Of a stretch of DNA of 64,000 nt, positions 45,515 to 55,633 are shown one piece after another (the first letter of the stretch is position 1; each line of letters opens with the position of its first letter). Made by a program: the position numbers and the translations under genes. The stretch spans positions 124,001 to 188,000 of the forward strand of contig CAWIDT010000007.1 of NCBI GenBank assembly GCA_963834945.1, read 5' to 3'. The notes beneath the pieces were generated by a model, which did not search any database, was not told where the DNA came from, and saw nothing but the letters and a program-made list of their open reading frames with translations. The DNA is from R-RK-3 sp963834945 (GTDB lineage: Bacteria > Pseudomonadota > Alphaproteobacteria > Rhizobiales > Rhodomicrobiaceae).

Positions 45515-46278
45515 ATGCGCGCTGTTGCTATATATCGAGGCTGGGCTCTTTCGTGTGAGGCGTTTACCTTGGCTGCTTGGCTGGCAATATTGGCACTCAT
45601 CGTTGCGGCAATCGCCCTGCTGGTATCGAACGATGCGGACACGATCGCCGGGACTGTCCAACGAGGCGTTCGCGCGGATCGTCGCGGGCGCCGCCATCGT
45701 GATCTTTCTCGGCGGTGCGGTCAGTTCATCCTATCGGGGACGCTTTTTCCAGGCGGTCAAGCATCTCGCCAGCTGGGCCGCCATGCTGGTCTCGCTGGTC
45801 GCGCTTTACGCCTATCGGGGCGAACTCGCCATGGTGGCCGACCGGGTGATCGGCGAACTCAGCCCGCAAGGCAGCCAGATCAACGTGACCGGCGCCTATG
45901 GCGCGGGGCAGGCCGTGCGCATCAAGCGCGGCTGGACCGGGACATTTCGTCGCCACTGCCCGCATCAAGGACAAGGGCGTCGAGATGATCGTCGACACCG
46001 GCGCCTCGACCATCGTGCTGAGGCACGAGGACGCTAAAAAGCTCGGCATCAACATGCGCTCGCTGCGTTACACCGTCCCCGTGCAGACCGCGAACGGCTC
46101 CTCCTACGCCGCCCGGGTGGAGCTTGACAGCGTCGCCATCGGCAAAGTCGGCCTGAGGAAGGTCGAAGCCCTCATCGCCAAGCCCGGAAGTTTGCATCAA
46201 AGCCTTCTTGGTATGAGTTTCTTAAGCCGTTTGCGGTCATATGAGTTCGCAGGCGACTATCTGGAGCTTAGGGGCTGA
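45515..46278 (+). CDS. Retropepsin-like aspartic protease (TIGR02281 type), first copy, two frameshifts
   Basis: Three frames join into a protein of about 250 residues. It has two N-terminal membrane segments (FTLAAWLAILALIVAAIALL, then LASWAAMLVSLVALYAYRG) and a catalytic domain with VDTGASTIVL, ANGSSYAA and HQSLLGMSFLSRL. Shifts are needed near 45650-45654 and 45938-45943, both +1 and both in GCCGGGAC/ACCGGGAC contexts. The start could be GTG 45452 or ATG 45515; neither has a strong ribosome site. The family is found mainly in alphaproteobacteria and is thought to act in the periplasm. The second copy follows 60 bases later. Confidence 0.72.
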
Positions 46279-46338
46279 GGATGAACGACCGCGGCGACGT
46301 GAGGCGCTGACGGTTCGGCTGTTTAGGAGCATACGGGG

Positions 46339-47014
46339 ATGGCATTCCGGGGCGGGATGCGGCGCGCCTTTGGCGAAGCGGGATTGATTCTGGCTTTCGC
46401 GGGCGCGGGTGCGGTGAGTTTTTATTATTTCGAAGATGTGTACCGGGTGCTGGAGGAGAGCTGGCCGAGACTGCAGGCCAGCGTCGCGTCCGAAGTGCAA
46501 AGCGGATGCCGGGCCCGGCGGGACGGTTCAGTCCATCGTTTCGCCTTCGGCCGGCGCGCCCGATGCGGTACACACCATGCCTCCCGAGATGCGGTCCTCG
46601 CTGACCGGCCTCGACGCCTTCGTCGAGAAGATCTCCCGTTCCGGCCACAAGGTCACGCTGGGCTCCAATGTCTATGGCCATTACATCGTCCAGGCGGAGA
46701 TCAACCGCGCCAAGGTCGAATTGCTGACCGATACCGGCGCCACCTATGTCGCGCTCAATTATGAGACGGCGCTGCAACTGGGCCTGAATGAAAGCAATCT
46801 GCGCTTCACCAGCCGCTCCAGCACCGCCAACGGCATTGCCCGCGTCGCGCCGGTCACGCTCGACTACGTCCGCATCGGCAGCATCGTGCTGCACGACGTC
46901 AAGGCGGTCATCGCCGAGCCGGGCAAGATGACGCAAAATCTGCTCGGCATGAGCTTCATCAGCCGGCTCTCCGGCTTCGAGCTGAGCGGCGGGCGGCTCA
47001 ATATGGAGCAATAG
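46339..47014 (+). CDS. Retropepsin-like aspartic protease, second copy, one frameshift
   Basis: A signal anchor (FGEAGLILAFAGAGAVSFYY) is followed, after a +1 shift somewhere in 46500-46525, by a linker and the protease domain with LLTDTGATYVAL, TANGIARVAP and MTQNLLGMSFISRLSGF. The full protein would have about 224 residues. It is a diverged tandem copy of the gene just upstream, and may form a heterodimer with it, as pepsin-fold lobes do; that is inference. Confidence 0.75.
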
Positions 47015-47146
47015 GCCGGCCACGGGCGCGTTGCCCATTGCGCCCGTCAGAGCCGGCTTTTCCGCAATTGACCGATCATCATGTTTGCCACATAGCTGCG
47101 CGATCGCCGGATGCCGACCGGCCGTCAATGCACCTTAGGACCGTTC

Positions 47147-48649
47147 ATGTTTCCAACGCCCCGAACTGATCTCTCCCCCAACACCGCCGATTTCGAACGC
47201 CTGCCGTTCATCAAGCCCACCGGCTTTCGCGAATATGACGCGCGCTGGCTGTTCCCGGAAGAGATCAACCTGATGGGCATGCAGGCGATCGGCATGGGGC
47301 TCGCGACTCTGATGCGCCGCCGCGATGTGCCGGTCCGCATCGTCACCGGGCACGATTTCCGCGCCTATTCTTCCTCGATCAAGCAAGCGCTGATGACGGG
47401 GATGCTGGCGGGCGGCGCCGAGGTGTTCGACATTGGCCTGGCACTTTCGCCGATGGCCTATTTCGCCCAGTTCGCGCTCGAGGTCGAAGGCGTCGCGATG
47501 GTCACCGCCAGCCACAATGACAATGGCTGGACCGGCATCAAGATGGGCATGTCGCGCCCGCTCACCTTCGGCCCGGACGAAATGCTGGCGCTGAAGGAGA
47601 TCGTCATGGCCGGCGATTTCGAGATGCCCGGCGGCGGCGCCTATCATTTCGTCGCCGATCTTGGCGACGCGCTACATGGCGGACCTCGCCGATCGCCCGA
47701 CGCTGAAGCGCAGGCTCAAGGTCGTCGCCGCCTGCGGCAACGGCACGGCCGGCGCCTTTGCTCCGCAAGTGCTGGAAGCAGGTCGGCTGCGAGGTCGTGC
47801 GGCTGCATTGCGAGCTGGATCACAGCTTCCCCAATTACAACCCCAACCCCGAAGCCATGGCGATGCTGCATGACCTCAGCGCGGCGGTGCGCGAGCACGG
47901 CGCCGATGTCGGCCTCGCCTTCGACGGCGACGGCGACCGCTGCGGCGTCGTCGACAATGAGGGCCGCGAGATCTTCGCCGACCGCGTCGGGGTGATGCTG
48001 GCGCGCGACATTTCCAGCCTGCACCAGAACGCCAAATTCGTCGTCGACGTAAAATCGACCGGGCTGTTCCTCACCGATCCGGTGCTGATGGCGAACGGCG
48101 CCAAAACCGACTATTGGAAAACCGGCCATTCCTACATCAAGCGCTACAGCCATGAAACCGGCGCGCTGGTCGGCTTCGAGAAATCCGGGCATTTCTTCTT
48201 CAATCCGCCGATCGGGCGCGGCTATGATGATGGGCTCGTATCGGGCCTTGCCGTGCTCGACATGCTCGACCGCAATCCGGGCAAGACGCTGGCCGAGCTG
48301 GAGCGCGACCTGCCGAAGACCTGGCAATCGCCGACCATGTCTCCGCATTGCGGCGACGAGGTGAAATATGGCGTGTCCGATCGCGTGACGGCGCATTTCA
48401 AGGCGATTGCGGCGAACGGAACGCCGCTCGCCGGGACAGGGCATCCGCGATCTCGTCACCGTGAACGGCATCCGCATCGTGCTGGAGGACGGGACCTGGG
48501 GGCTCGTGCGCGCCTCATCCAACAAGCCGGAACTGGTGGTGGTGGTCGAAAGCCCCACCTCGGAGGCGAATATGCGCGCCATATTCGCCGAGATCGACGC
48601 GCATTTGCAGACCTATCCGGAAATCGGGGCCTATAATCAGAAAATCTGA
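47147..48649 (+). CDS. Phosphomannomutase/phosphoglucomutase, three frameshifts
   Basis: The start ATG 47147 follows AGGA. Read across three +1 shifts (near 47664-47672, 47773-47784 and 48431-48437), the protein is of normal length, about 500 residues. Sites are the phosphoserine loop TASHNDNGWTG, metal loop AFDGDGDRCG, sugar loop GFEKSGHFF and phosphate loop VRASSNKPEL. It interconverts hexose-1- and hexose-6-phosphates for surface polysaccharides. All catalytic parts are conserved either side of each break, so loss of function, if real, is recent. Confidence 0.85.
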
Positions 48650-48791
48650 GCCTTGCCGGCCGGGATAATTGGATGGTTCGCCGGGCAAATCGGCGTAAAG
48701 GCTTTCCTGTTGCGCCAATTCGCCTTAGAAAGCGTGTTACGCCCTGTTTTGAGACGCTGCGCGCCGCGCGAGTTTGGACCCCTAAAGCCAA

Positions 48792-50088
48792 ATGATTTGG
48801 CAAGAAATTCTGATCCTCCTCCTGCTTGTCCTGGTGAACGGCTTTTTTGCTTTGTCGGAGATCGCCGTGGTGTCCTCGCGACGCGGGCGGCTCCAGCAAT
48901 ATGCGCGTGGAGGGCCGAAGCGGAGCGGCGACCGCGCTCAAGCTGGCGGAAGATCCGACCGGATTTCTATCCTCGGTTCAGGTCGGCATCACACTCATCG
49001 CCATCCTTTCGGGCGCCTATGGCGAGGCGGCGCTGGCGGCGCCTCTTTCGACGGCGCTGGAAGGCCTGCCCTATGTCGGCAACCATGCAAGCGCCGTATC
49101 CACGGCGATCGTCATCCTCATCATTGCCTTCGTCTCGCTGATCGGCGAACTGGTGCCCAAACGGCTGGCGCTTCGCAATCCTGAACGGCTCGCCTGCATC
49201 GTGGCGCCGCCGATGCGGCTGGTGTCCCAGGTCGCGTATCCCATTATCTGGCTGTTGCGCTCGGTCACCGACCTGCTGGTGGGATTGTTCGCGGCGCCTT
49301 CGCTCGAAGATCCGCGCATGACCGAGGAAGAGGTCAAGACACTGATCGCCGAGGGCACCGAAGCCGGCGTCTTCGAGCCCGCGGAAAAGGAGATGCTCGA
49401 AGGCGTGCTCCGCGTCGCCGACCGCTCGGTGCGCTCGATCATGACCCCGCGCCCCGACGTGGTCTGGCTCGATCTGGAAGACGACCTTGAGGCGATCTAC
49501 GGCATCATCGCCGAGAGCGGCCATTCCCGCTTTCCGGTGGCGCGTGACGATGTCGACAACATCATCGGCATCGTGCATTCGAAGGATCTGCTGGACCAGA
49601 CCCGAAGGGGCGGCGTGATCGATCTGAAAAGCGTAGCGCGCGACCCGGTCTACATCCACGAGGGTACGCCGGTCCTGAAGCTGCTGGAAAGCTTCCGCGC
49701 CTCGACCGTGCATATGGCGGTGGTGCTGGACGAGCACGGCACCGTGCAGGGAATCGTGACGCCGACCGACATCCTGGTCGCCATCGCCGGCGATCTTCCC
49801 GAACGCGAGGGCGACGACGAGCCGAGCGCGGTCATGCGGGCCGACGGCTCGTGGCTGCTCGACGGACAGATGCCGGTCTATGAAGTCGAGCGCACACTGG
49901 CGGTCAGGGGCCTCAGCGCCCGCGAGCATGAATATACGACGCTCGCCGGCTTCGTCCTGACGCAGCTCGGCCATATCCCGGTGCCCGGCGAGACGTTCGA
50001 TTGGGACAAATGGCGATTCGAAGTCGTCGATCTTGATGGCCGGCGGATCGACAAGGTGCTGGCCATGAGCTTACGCGGCGCCGCTTGA
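48792..50088 (+). CDS. CNNM/CBS/CorC-type membrane protein (hemolysin-like), one frameshift
   Basis: The first frame gives the first membrane segment (ILILLLLVLVNGFFALSEIA). A +1 shift near 48906-48914 leads to the second frame with the remaining CNNM segments, the paired CBS region (IMTPRPDVVWLDLEDD, VLDEHGTVQGIVTPTDIL) and the CorC/HlyC domain (GFVLTQLGHIPVPGE). The whole is about 432 residues. Members are linked to magnesium and cobalt efflux. Twenty-nine bases separate it from the next gene. Confidence 0.85.
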
Positions 50089-50116
50089 GCGCTAACGACA
50101 CAAGGGAGAATGCGGG

Positions 50117-51004
50117 ATGAGCAAAGTTGCCTGGATCGGCCTCGGCGTGATGGGTTTCCCGATGGCGGGACACATCCGGACCAAGGGCGGCCACGACCTC
50201 ACCGTCTATAACCGCACCGCGGCGAAAGCCGACGAGTGGGTGGCCAAATTCGGCGGCCAGAAGGCGGCGACGCCGGCCGACGCCGCTCGCGACGCCGAAT
50301 TCGTCTTCGCCTGCGTCGGCAATGACGATGATCTGCGTGCCGTGACCATCGGCCCGGACGGCGCGTTCGAGGCGCTGAAATCCGGCGCGATCTTCATCGA
50401 CAACACCACCGCCTCCGCCGATGTCGCCCGCGAACTTTACGCGGCGGCACAGGCCAAGGGCGCCAGCTTTCTCGATGCGCCCGTGTCGGGTGGGCAGGCC
50501 GGCGCGGAAAACGGCGCTCTGACGGTCATGGTGGGCGGGGATGCCGAGGCGTACGCGAAGGCCGAGCCGGTGATCGCGAATTACGCGCGGGCATCCAAGC
50601 TGCTCGGGTCGGCAGGATCGGGCCAGCTCACCAAGATGGTCAACCAGATCTGCATCGCCGGGCTGGTCCAGGGCCTCGCCGAGGGCATCCATTTCGCGCA
50701 GAAATCCGGGCTCGATGTGGCGGCGGTGATCGACACCATCTCCAAGGGCGCCGCGCAATCCTGGCAGATGGAAAATCGCTGGAAGACGATGAACGACGGC
50801 AAGTTCGATTACGGCTTCGCGGTGGACTGGATGCGCAAGGACCTCTCGATCTGCCTCGACGAAGCGCGGCGCAACGGCGCCCATCTGCCGGCGGCGGCGC
50901 TTGTCGACCAATTCTATTCCGAGGTGCAGGCGATGGGCGGCAAACGCTGGGATACGTCCAGCCTCATCGCGCGGCTCAATCGCGGCCCAAAAAACTCAGC
51001 GTGA
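50117..51004 (+). CDS. NAD(P)-dependent 3-hydroxyisobutyrate dehydrogenase family enzyme
   Basis: The protein has 295 residues. Rossmann motif WIGLGVMGFPMAGHI, substrate loop DAPVSGGQAGAENGAL and catalytic Lys in GQLTKMVNQ are all present. The family includes 3-hydroxyisobutyrate, tartronate-semialdehyde and glyoxylate reductases, and substrate cannot be assigned. The ribosome site GGGAGA lies before the ATG. It is convergent with the cysteine-rich gene, sharing nine bases. Confidence 0.9.
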   Translation: MSKVAWIGLGVMGFPMAGHIRTKGGHDLTVYNRTAAKADEWVAKFGGQKAATPADAARDAEFVFACVGNDDDLRAVTIGPDGAFEALKSGAIFIDNTTASADVARELYAAAQAKGASFLDAPVSGGQAGAENGALTVMVGGDAEAYAKAEPVIANYARASKLLGSAGSGQLTKMVNQICIAGLVQGLAEGIHFAQKSGLDVAAVIDTISKGAAQSWQMENRWKTMNDGKFDYGFAVDWMRKDLSICLDEARRNGAHLPAAALVDQFYSEVQAMGGKRWDTSSLIARLNRGPKNSA

Positions 51005-51331
51005 CCGACGGCAATAATGTTCCCAGCAATAGCTTTCACACTCATACGGAGCGCCATCGCACTCATATTCACCCATGCATTGACCATAAGCCTCCAGATC
51101 AAGGCATACAGCCCGTGGAACAGAATGCGCTCGCCTCGAGCGCTTGATTACGTGTTGTGCAACGCAATGCCCGATGGTCCCGTTTGGCCATTTAAGTAAG
51201 CAATACTGGTGACTACCGCATTCCGAGTCATCCCAGCAGGGCGGCGCTGCGGCGCTGGTAATACTGAAAGTGGCTAGAAGTCCTGAAAAGAGCAATATCG
51301 CTGCAACGATATGCTGGACCGAATCTCGCAT
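50996..51331 (-). CDS. Secreted cysteine-rich protein
   Basis: The protein has 111 residues. GGGGAG precedes the ATG. A signal peptide (to about SAAA, residue 28) is followed by ten cysteines in the spacing of two disulfide knots: CWDDSECGSHQYC, then GHC, and later CLDLEAYGQCMGEYEC, CESYC, WEHYC. The GC content is visibly lower than its neighbours. Such patterns recall small EGF/Dickkopf-like disulfide domains, but no family is recognised. Export to the periplasm or outside is expected. Confidence 0.65.
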   Translation of the reverse strand: MRDSVQHIVAAILLFSGLLATFSITSAAAPPCWDDSECGSHQYCLLKWPNGTIGHCVAQHVIKRSRRAHSVPRAVCLDLEAYGQCMGEYECDGAPYECESYCWEHYCRRSR

Positions 51332-51601
51332 ATCAACTCCCCTAAACTATAATTCGTCAAATGCACCTGGAATATCGAGAGAATATCGTGTCATCATTTG
51401 GCGTTTCCGACAAGATCCAACATTCTCCCCTCAACGTCTATCAGGAGACCATGCCCGACCTCGACGAGGGCTGGGGCTTCCCAGCTTATGATTACGAATT
51501 GCAGTTCCGCCCCCTACAGCTCAGACGTGTTCGAGCTAGCGTATGGCGCTGAGACTGCCGCACCGCCTCCCGCCTTGGACGGTGCCGCGCGTTCGGATTG
51601 C

Positions 51602-52825
51602 TTATCTGGACATGTGCCACGCCGGCTTCGGGAACATGATCTGCCTGGCGCCGGATAGAGTCGCCGGTGCGATCCCGTAAAACTCACCATTCTGCCACTG
51701 TCCGACCTCCCAAGACCTAGTATACATGTTGTGTTCCAGCTTGATTTCTCCCAGCATGGTTTTGAACGTTCCTGTCTGCAGTTCCGCGATGATGGCCTCC
51801 CGATCGATTTTGCCAACCCGTTCGATCGCCTGTTGCAGAATTTGCAGCGAGGCATAGGTTATCGGGCTGGTCCAACGATCGGGCTGCTGGCCGAAAGCCG
51901 CCAAATGGCGCTGGATGAAGGCTTGGCTCTCGGGGGTGTCCGGGTTCCAGCCGCCGGTCCCCAGTACGCCCTCGGTGTCGCTGCCGAAGTACTGCTTGTA
52001 AACGGGAAATGCGGTTCCGACCGCAGTATAGAACAGTTTGGGATTGAAGCTCGACGCGCGCGCCTGTTCGGTGATCGCGATGGTGTCGGACGGATAGCTG
52101 AAGGCGAGGAACGTATCCGGGTTTAGATTTTTGGCCTCGGCGATCATCTCGCGCATATCCAGTTGCCCGACAGTATACGGCCGGTCGTAAACGATCTTGA
52201 AAGCGGCCATTTCAAGGGCCTTGCGCGTGGCTTTTGCGAGCCCGATGCCGAACTGATCCGCAACGCTCACCATCGCAATTTTGCTGCTGATCTTGCCCTC
52301 CGACCGCAATCTGGCGAGGGCCGAGACGAGCGCCCGCGCATTATCACCCGGTGTCGAGACGAACCAGAAGCTGTTCGGCCAAAGCCTTGCCAGTTCAGGC
52401 GCTTCCTCGCTGTGCGCTGTAATCGCCAGATGCGGATATCCCGCGCTATGAAGCAGCGGCCCTACAGCCATGTTCAGACCGGTCCCCCACGGTGGCAGGA
52501 TAAAATCGACCTTATCCTCCTCGATGAGCCGCTCGACCGCCTCCAGTGCTTTGTCGGCTTTGCTCTCATCATCATACTCGACAACCTCGACCGGCAACCG
52601 CTTGCCGATGCTGCTGAGCATAATTCCACCCTTCGCGTTCACCTCCTGGACCCAGAGACGATAATTGGGCAGCAACGTCATGCTCGCGCCCGGCGCGTTC
52701 GGACCGCTCAATGAAATGGCGTAGCCGATCCTGATGGATGTGGGCGTGCGAGGATAGCTTGCAATAGAAATTGCAGCCGCGCCGGCGATGAAGGCACAAA
52801 CTCCGATCGTCCAAAGCTTTTTCAT
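51602..52825 (-). CDS. Solitary Leu/Ile/Val-type periplasmic binding protein
   Basis: The protein has 407 residues. A signal or membrane anchor (MKKLWTIGVCAFIAGAAAIS) is followed by a type-1 periplasmic fold: IRIGYAISLSGPNAP, ALEAVERLIEEDKVDFILPP and DPDTPESQ-type NPDTPESQAFIQRHLAAFGQ. Relatives bind amino acids or aromatic acids for HAAT transporters. No permease or ATPase is near. It is divergent from the membrane hybrid kinase at 53060, so it may instead be a sensor partner. The 3' neighbour region to 51332 (270 bases) shows nothing. Confidence 0.85.
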   Translation of the reverse strand: MKKLWTIGVCAFIAGAAAISIASYPRTPTSIRIGYAISLSGPNAPGASMTLLPNYRLWVQEVNAKGGIMLSSIGKRLPVEVVEYDDESKADKALEAVERLIEEDKVDFILPPWGTGLNMAVGPLLHSAGYPHLAITAHSEEAPELARLWPNSFWFVSTPGDNARALVSALARLRSEGKISSKIAMVSVADQFGIGLAKATRKALEMAAFKIVYDRPYTVGQLDMREMIAEAKNLNPDTFLAFSYPSDTIAITEQARASSFNPKLFYTAVGTAFPVYKQYFGSDTEGVLGTGGWNPDTPESQAFIQRHLAAFGQQPDRWTSPITYASLQILQQAIERVGKIDREAIIAELQTGTFKTMLGEIKLEHNMYTRSWEVGQWQNGEFYGIAPATLSGARQIMFPKPAWHMSR

Positions 52826-53059
52826 GAGCCTTCACAGTGTATGGCAACGCCATAGTTCTACATTATGCTGAGTTAACGCCCCGTCACGGCCAGATTGTAT
52901 AAGATTTTCCAGTCTCCTGGCGTGGTTAAGCGGATTTAAGCGGATAATCTGACAGATTTTATAAATCAGCCGTTAACCGGATCTCCGACTGAACCGACTG
53001 CGCCAGCCCCATATCATCGCTTTGTTAAGCACGCTCTTCTTAGATGAATGGCGGAGATC

Positions 53060-55352
53060 ATGATGCCTCATCCGCTCACGCTGCCATCCTTGAAGACAAC
53101 TGGCGCTCGCCAGTCTGGTGATGCTCATTGCCGTCGTCGGGGTTGGGGACGTGCTCAAATCGACCGTGGCCTACCTGCTGAATTGGGATGCGACCGCCGC
53201 GGCGGAAAGCTGGGCGAAGTATGTTGCGGAAAACGTCACGGATATCGAGGACATCGCCAATGGCGGGCAGCCGTCGGCGGCGAGCATGGCGTTCCTGATT
53301 CAAACCCAGCAGATTCGCCACGTGTTCGGCTTCGAAATCCTCGATCTGCAAGGCAACGTGCAGCTGGAGTTCGGACGGTTCGAAAATATCCAGCGTGCGC
53401 GGCGCCGTGCATCGTGATGCCGCACCAAGTGCGGTCGTCTCCCGCCGGCCGATCGTTTCGGTGAAAGAAGGCAAGCCGCCGGTTCGCCCGAGCGTCTATG
53501 CGGAGGCCTATCTTCCCGTCATCGTCGACCAGCGTCCAAGAGCTATCGTCGCCGCCTATGTCGATTTGAGCGAGCAACACGATCAATTTCAAAAGACCTT
53601 CGCGATCGCTACGCTTGCTTTGTTCCTGCTTGGCGGCATCGGTGTCGGGATTCCGACCCTCGCCTGGCGGCGCATGACAAGGGAAAAGCAGCGCGCGGAT
53701 CTACGCACGCGCCAATATGCTCACCGGCTGAGACTGGCGCTCAAGGCCGCCGACGCGGTCGTTTTCGAATATGACTATCGGACAAGGCAATATTGGGCTT
53801 CCGAAGAGCTGGTCGCGATTATGGGCGCGGAGCGCATCAGCCATGCGAGCGCGTTGCCGCTCGGCCTTTTCGCCGAAGACGATCACGAGACATTGCGTGG
53901 CTTTTCACGCCGCATGGCGCAGCGCGAAGAGCTGGGCGGGGTCGACGCAAAATTATTGACCCTCGACGGTATTCGCTGGATCCGGCTGTTTGTCGAAGTG
54001 GAGCGGCAGGAGGACGGGCAGCCGCTTCGCTCCGTCGGCCTCATGCTGAACATTGACGAGAAAAAGAAGCAGGAGCTCGTTCTCGACGAGGCACACAAAG
54101 CCGCGGAAGCCGCGGCCACCGCGAAGTCCAATTTTCTTGCCGCGATGAGCCACGAAATCCGCACCCCGCTGAATGGTGTGCTGGGCATGGCGCAGGCGCT
54201 CCGGGCAGACAATCTGACCCCTGACCAAACGCGAGAAAGTCGGCATCATTCTCGATTCCGGCAGCACGCTGATGGCGCTCCTCAACGATGTGCTGGACCT
54301 CTCCAAGATCGACGCCGGAAAGATGGATATCGCGCCGACCGACGGCGATCTGCGCAAGAGCGTGTTGAGGGCCGTACAGCTGTTCAGACCAGGTGCCGAG
54401 GATAAGGGAATCAGCCTCACCACAGAAATCGATCCGCTCTTGCCCGACCGGCTGAATTTCGATCCGGTGCGTGTCGGTCAATGCATCGGCAACCTCTTAT
54501 CCAATGCCATCAAGTTTACCCCGAACGGCGGCAATGTTGACCTCAGGCTCGGCGCCACGGAACAGGGGCGGCGCGCATCTGGTGACGATGAGCATCTCCG
54601 ACACAGGCATCGGAATGGACGCCAAAACCCTTTCCAGGCTGTTCTCGGCCTTTACCCAGGCGGACGATTCCACCTCTCGCCGTTTCGGCGGCTCGGGATT
54701 GGGGCTTGCCATCTCCCGTCAGCTCGCCCGGGCGATGAACGGCGACATTACGGCGGAGAGCGAATTGCATAGGGGGTCGACCTTCCACCTGACTTTCGAG
54801 GCGCGAACCGCCGCCCCTGCCGCTGCTATCCGCCAGCTCAGCTCTCTGGCGGGCGAGGCTGCGATGTCGATAACGGGCACGAGTTCCGCAATTACAGGCA
54901 AGCGCATTCTCCTGGTCGATGACAATGCCGTAAATCGGCAGGTGGCGAAGCTTTTCCTCAAGCCATTTGACCCGGAGATCCACGAAGCCGTGAACGGTAG
55001 GGACGCCTTGGAGGCGCTGGCGCGGGCCTCGTTCGATCTCGTGCTGCTCGATATCCACATGCCGGTGATGGATGGCTGCGAGACGATCAAGGCGATCAGG
55101 TCAAGCGGGGAGGTCTGGCGCGACGTGCCGACGATCGCGCTGACCGCGGACGGAATGAGTGGCGATAAAGAGCGCTACCTGGCGATCGGCATGACGGACT
55201 ATCTCGCGAAACCGATCGATCAGCGAGAGCTGATCAGCAAGGTCACCGGTGCTCTGACATCCGGCGAAGCGGCAGCAGCCTCCGGCGAGGCCTTTGCCGG
55301 CCCGGAGGACGACGATCGGCCGGACGTGTCGAAGCAATATTTGCGAGCTTGA
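53060..55352 (+). CDS. Membrane hybrid histidine kinase with receiver, four frameshifts
   Basis: Five frames join into one kinase of about 760 residues. Order: first membrane segment (LALASLVMLIAVVGVGDVLK), a periplasmic sensor region to about residue 180, second membrane segment (FAIATLALFLLGGIGVGIP), PAS domain, H-box SHEIRTPLNGVLGMAQ, ATPase domain (LLSNAIKFTPNGG, SDTGIGMDAKTL, GGSGLGLAIS) and receiver (DLVLLDIHMPVMDG, DYLAKPIDQ). Shifts, all +1, lie near 53093-53101, 53388-53400, 54226-54231 and 54564-54568. GGAG lies before ATG 53060/53063. It may read the divergent binding protein. Confidence 0.82.
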
Positions 55353-55633
55353 GAAAAGATGCGCACGGACGATGTTTTGCCCCGTCATTTTCAAGGAAGC
55401 GGCAGGATGGCGAAACCGACACGATGTACATCAAATCTGGGAGCAGACCTGCGAAACGGATTGACCCGGCTGCACAATTTTGTATTTTTAACGCGTTTAG
55501 GGATAATGCGATCCAATTCTCGCCAAATGCGCAACGTCGCCCCCATAGATCCTTGCCAAGACTTTATTACATTCGCAGCACTGACGAACGAGATAGCGCA
55601 TATCGACAAATGCACATTTGGAGGCATGGTTAG

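Noticed and set aside
51361..51552. Short open frames on the + strand between the cysteine-rich gene and the binding protein
   Set aside because: No ribosome site, no recognisable family, and their frames overlap each other without a preferred one.
45000..54600. Programmed +1 ribosomal frameshifting as a shared mechanism
   Set aside because: The breaks fall in many unrelated sequence contexts, several in the same gene, with no stimulatory stop codon or structure shared. Insertion error is simpler.
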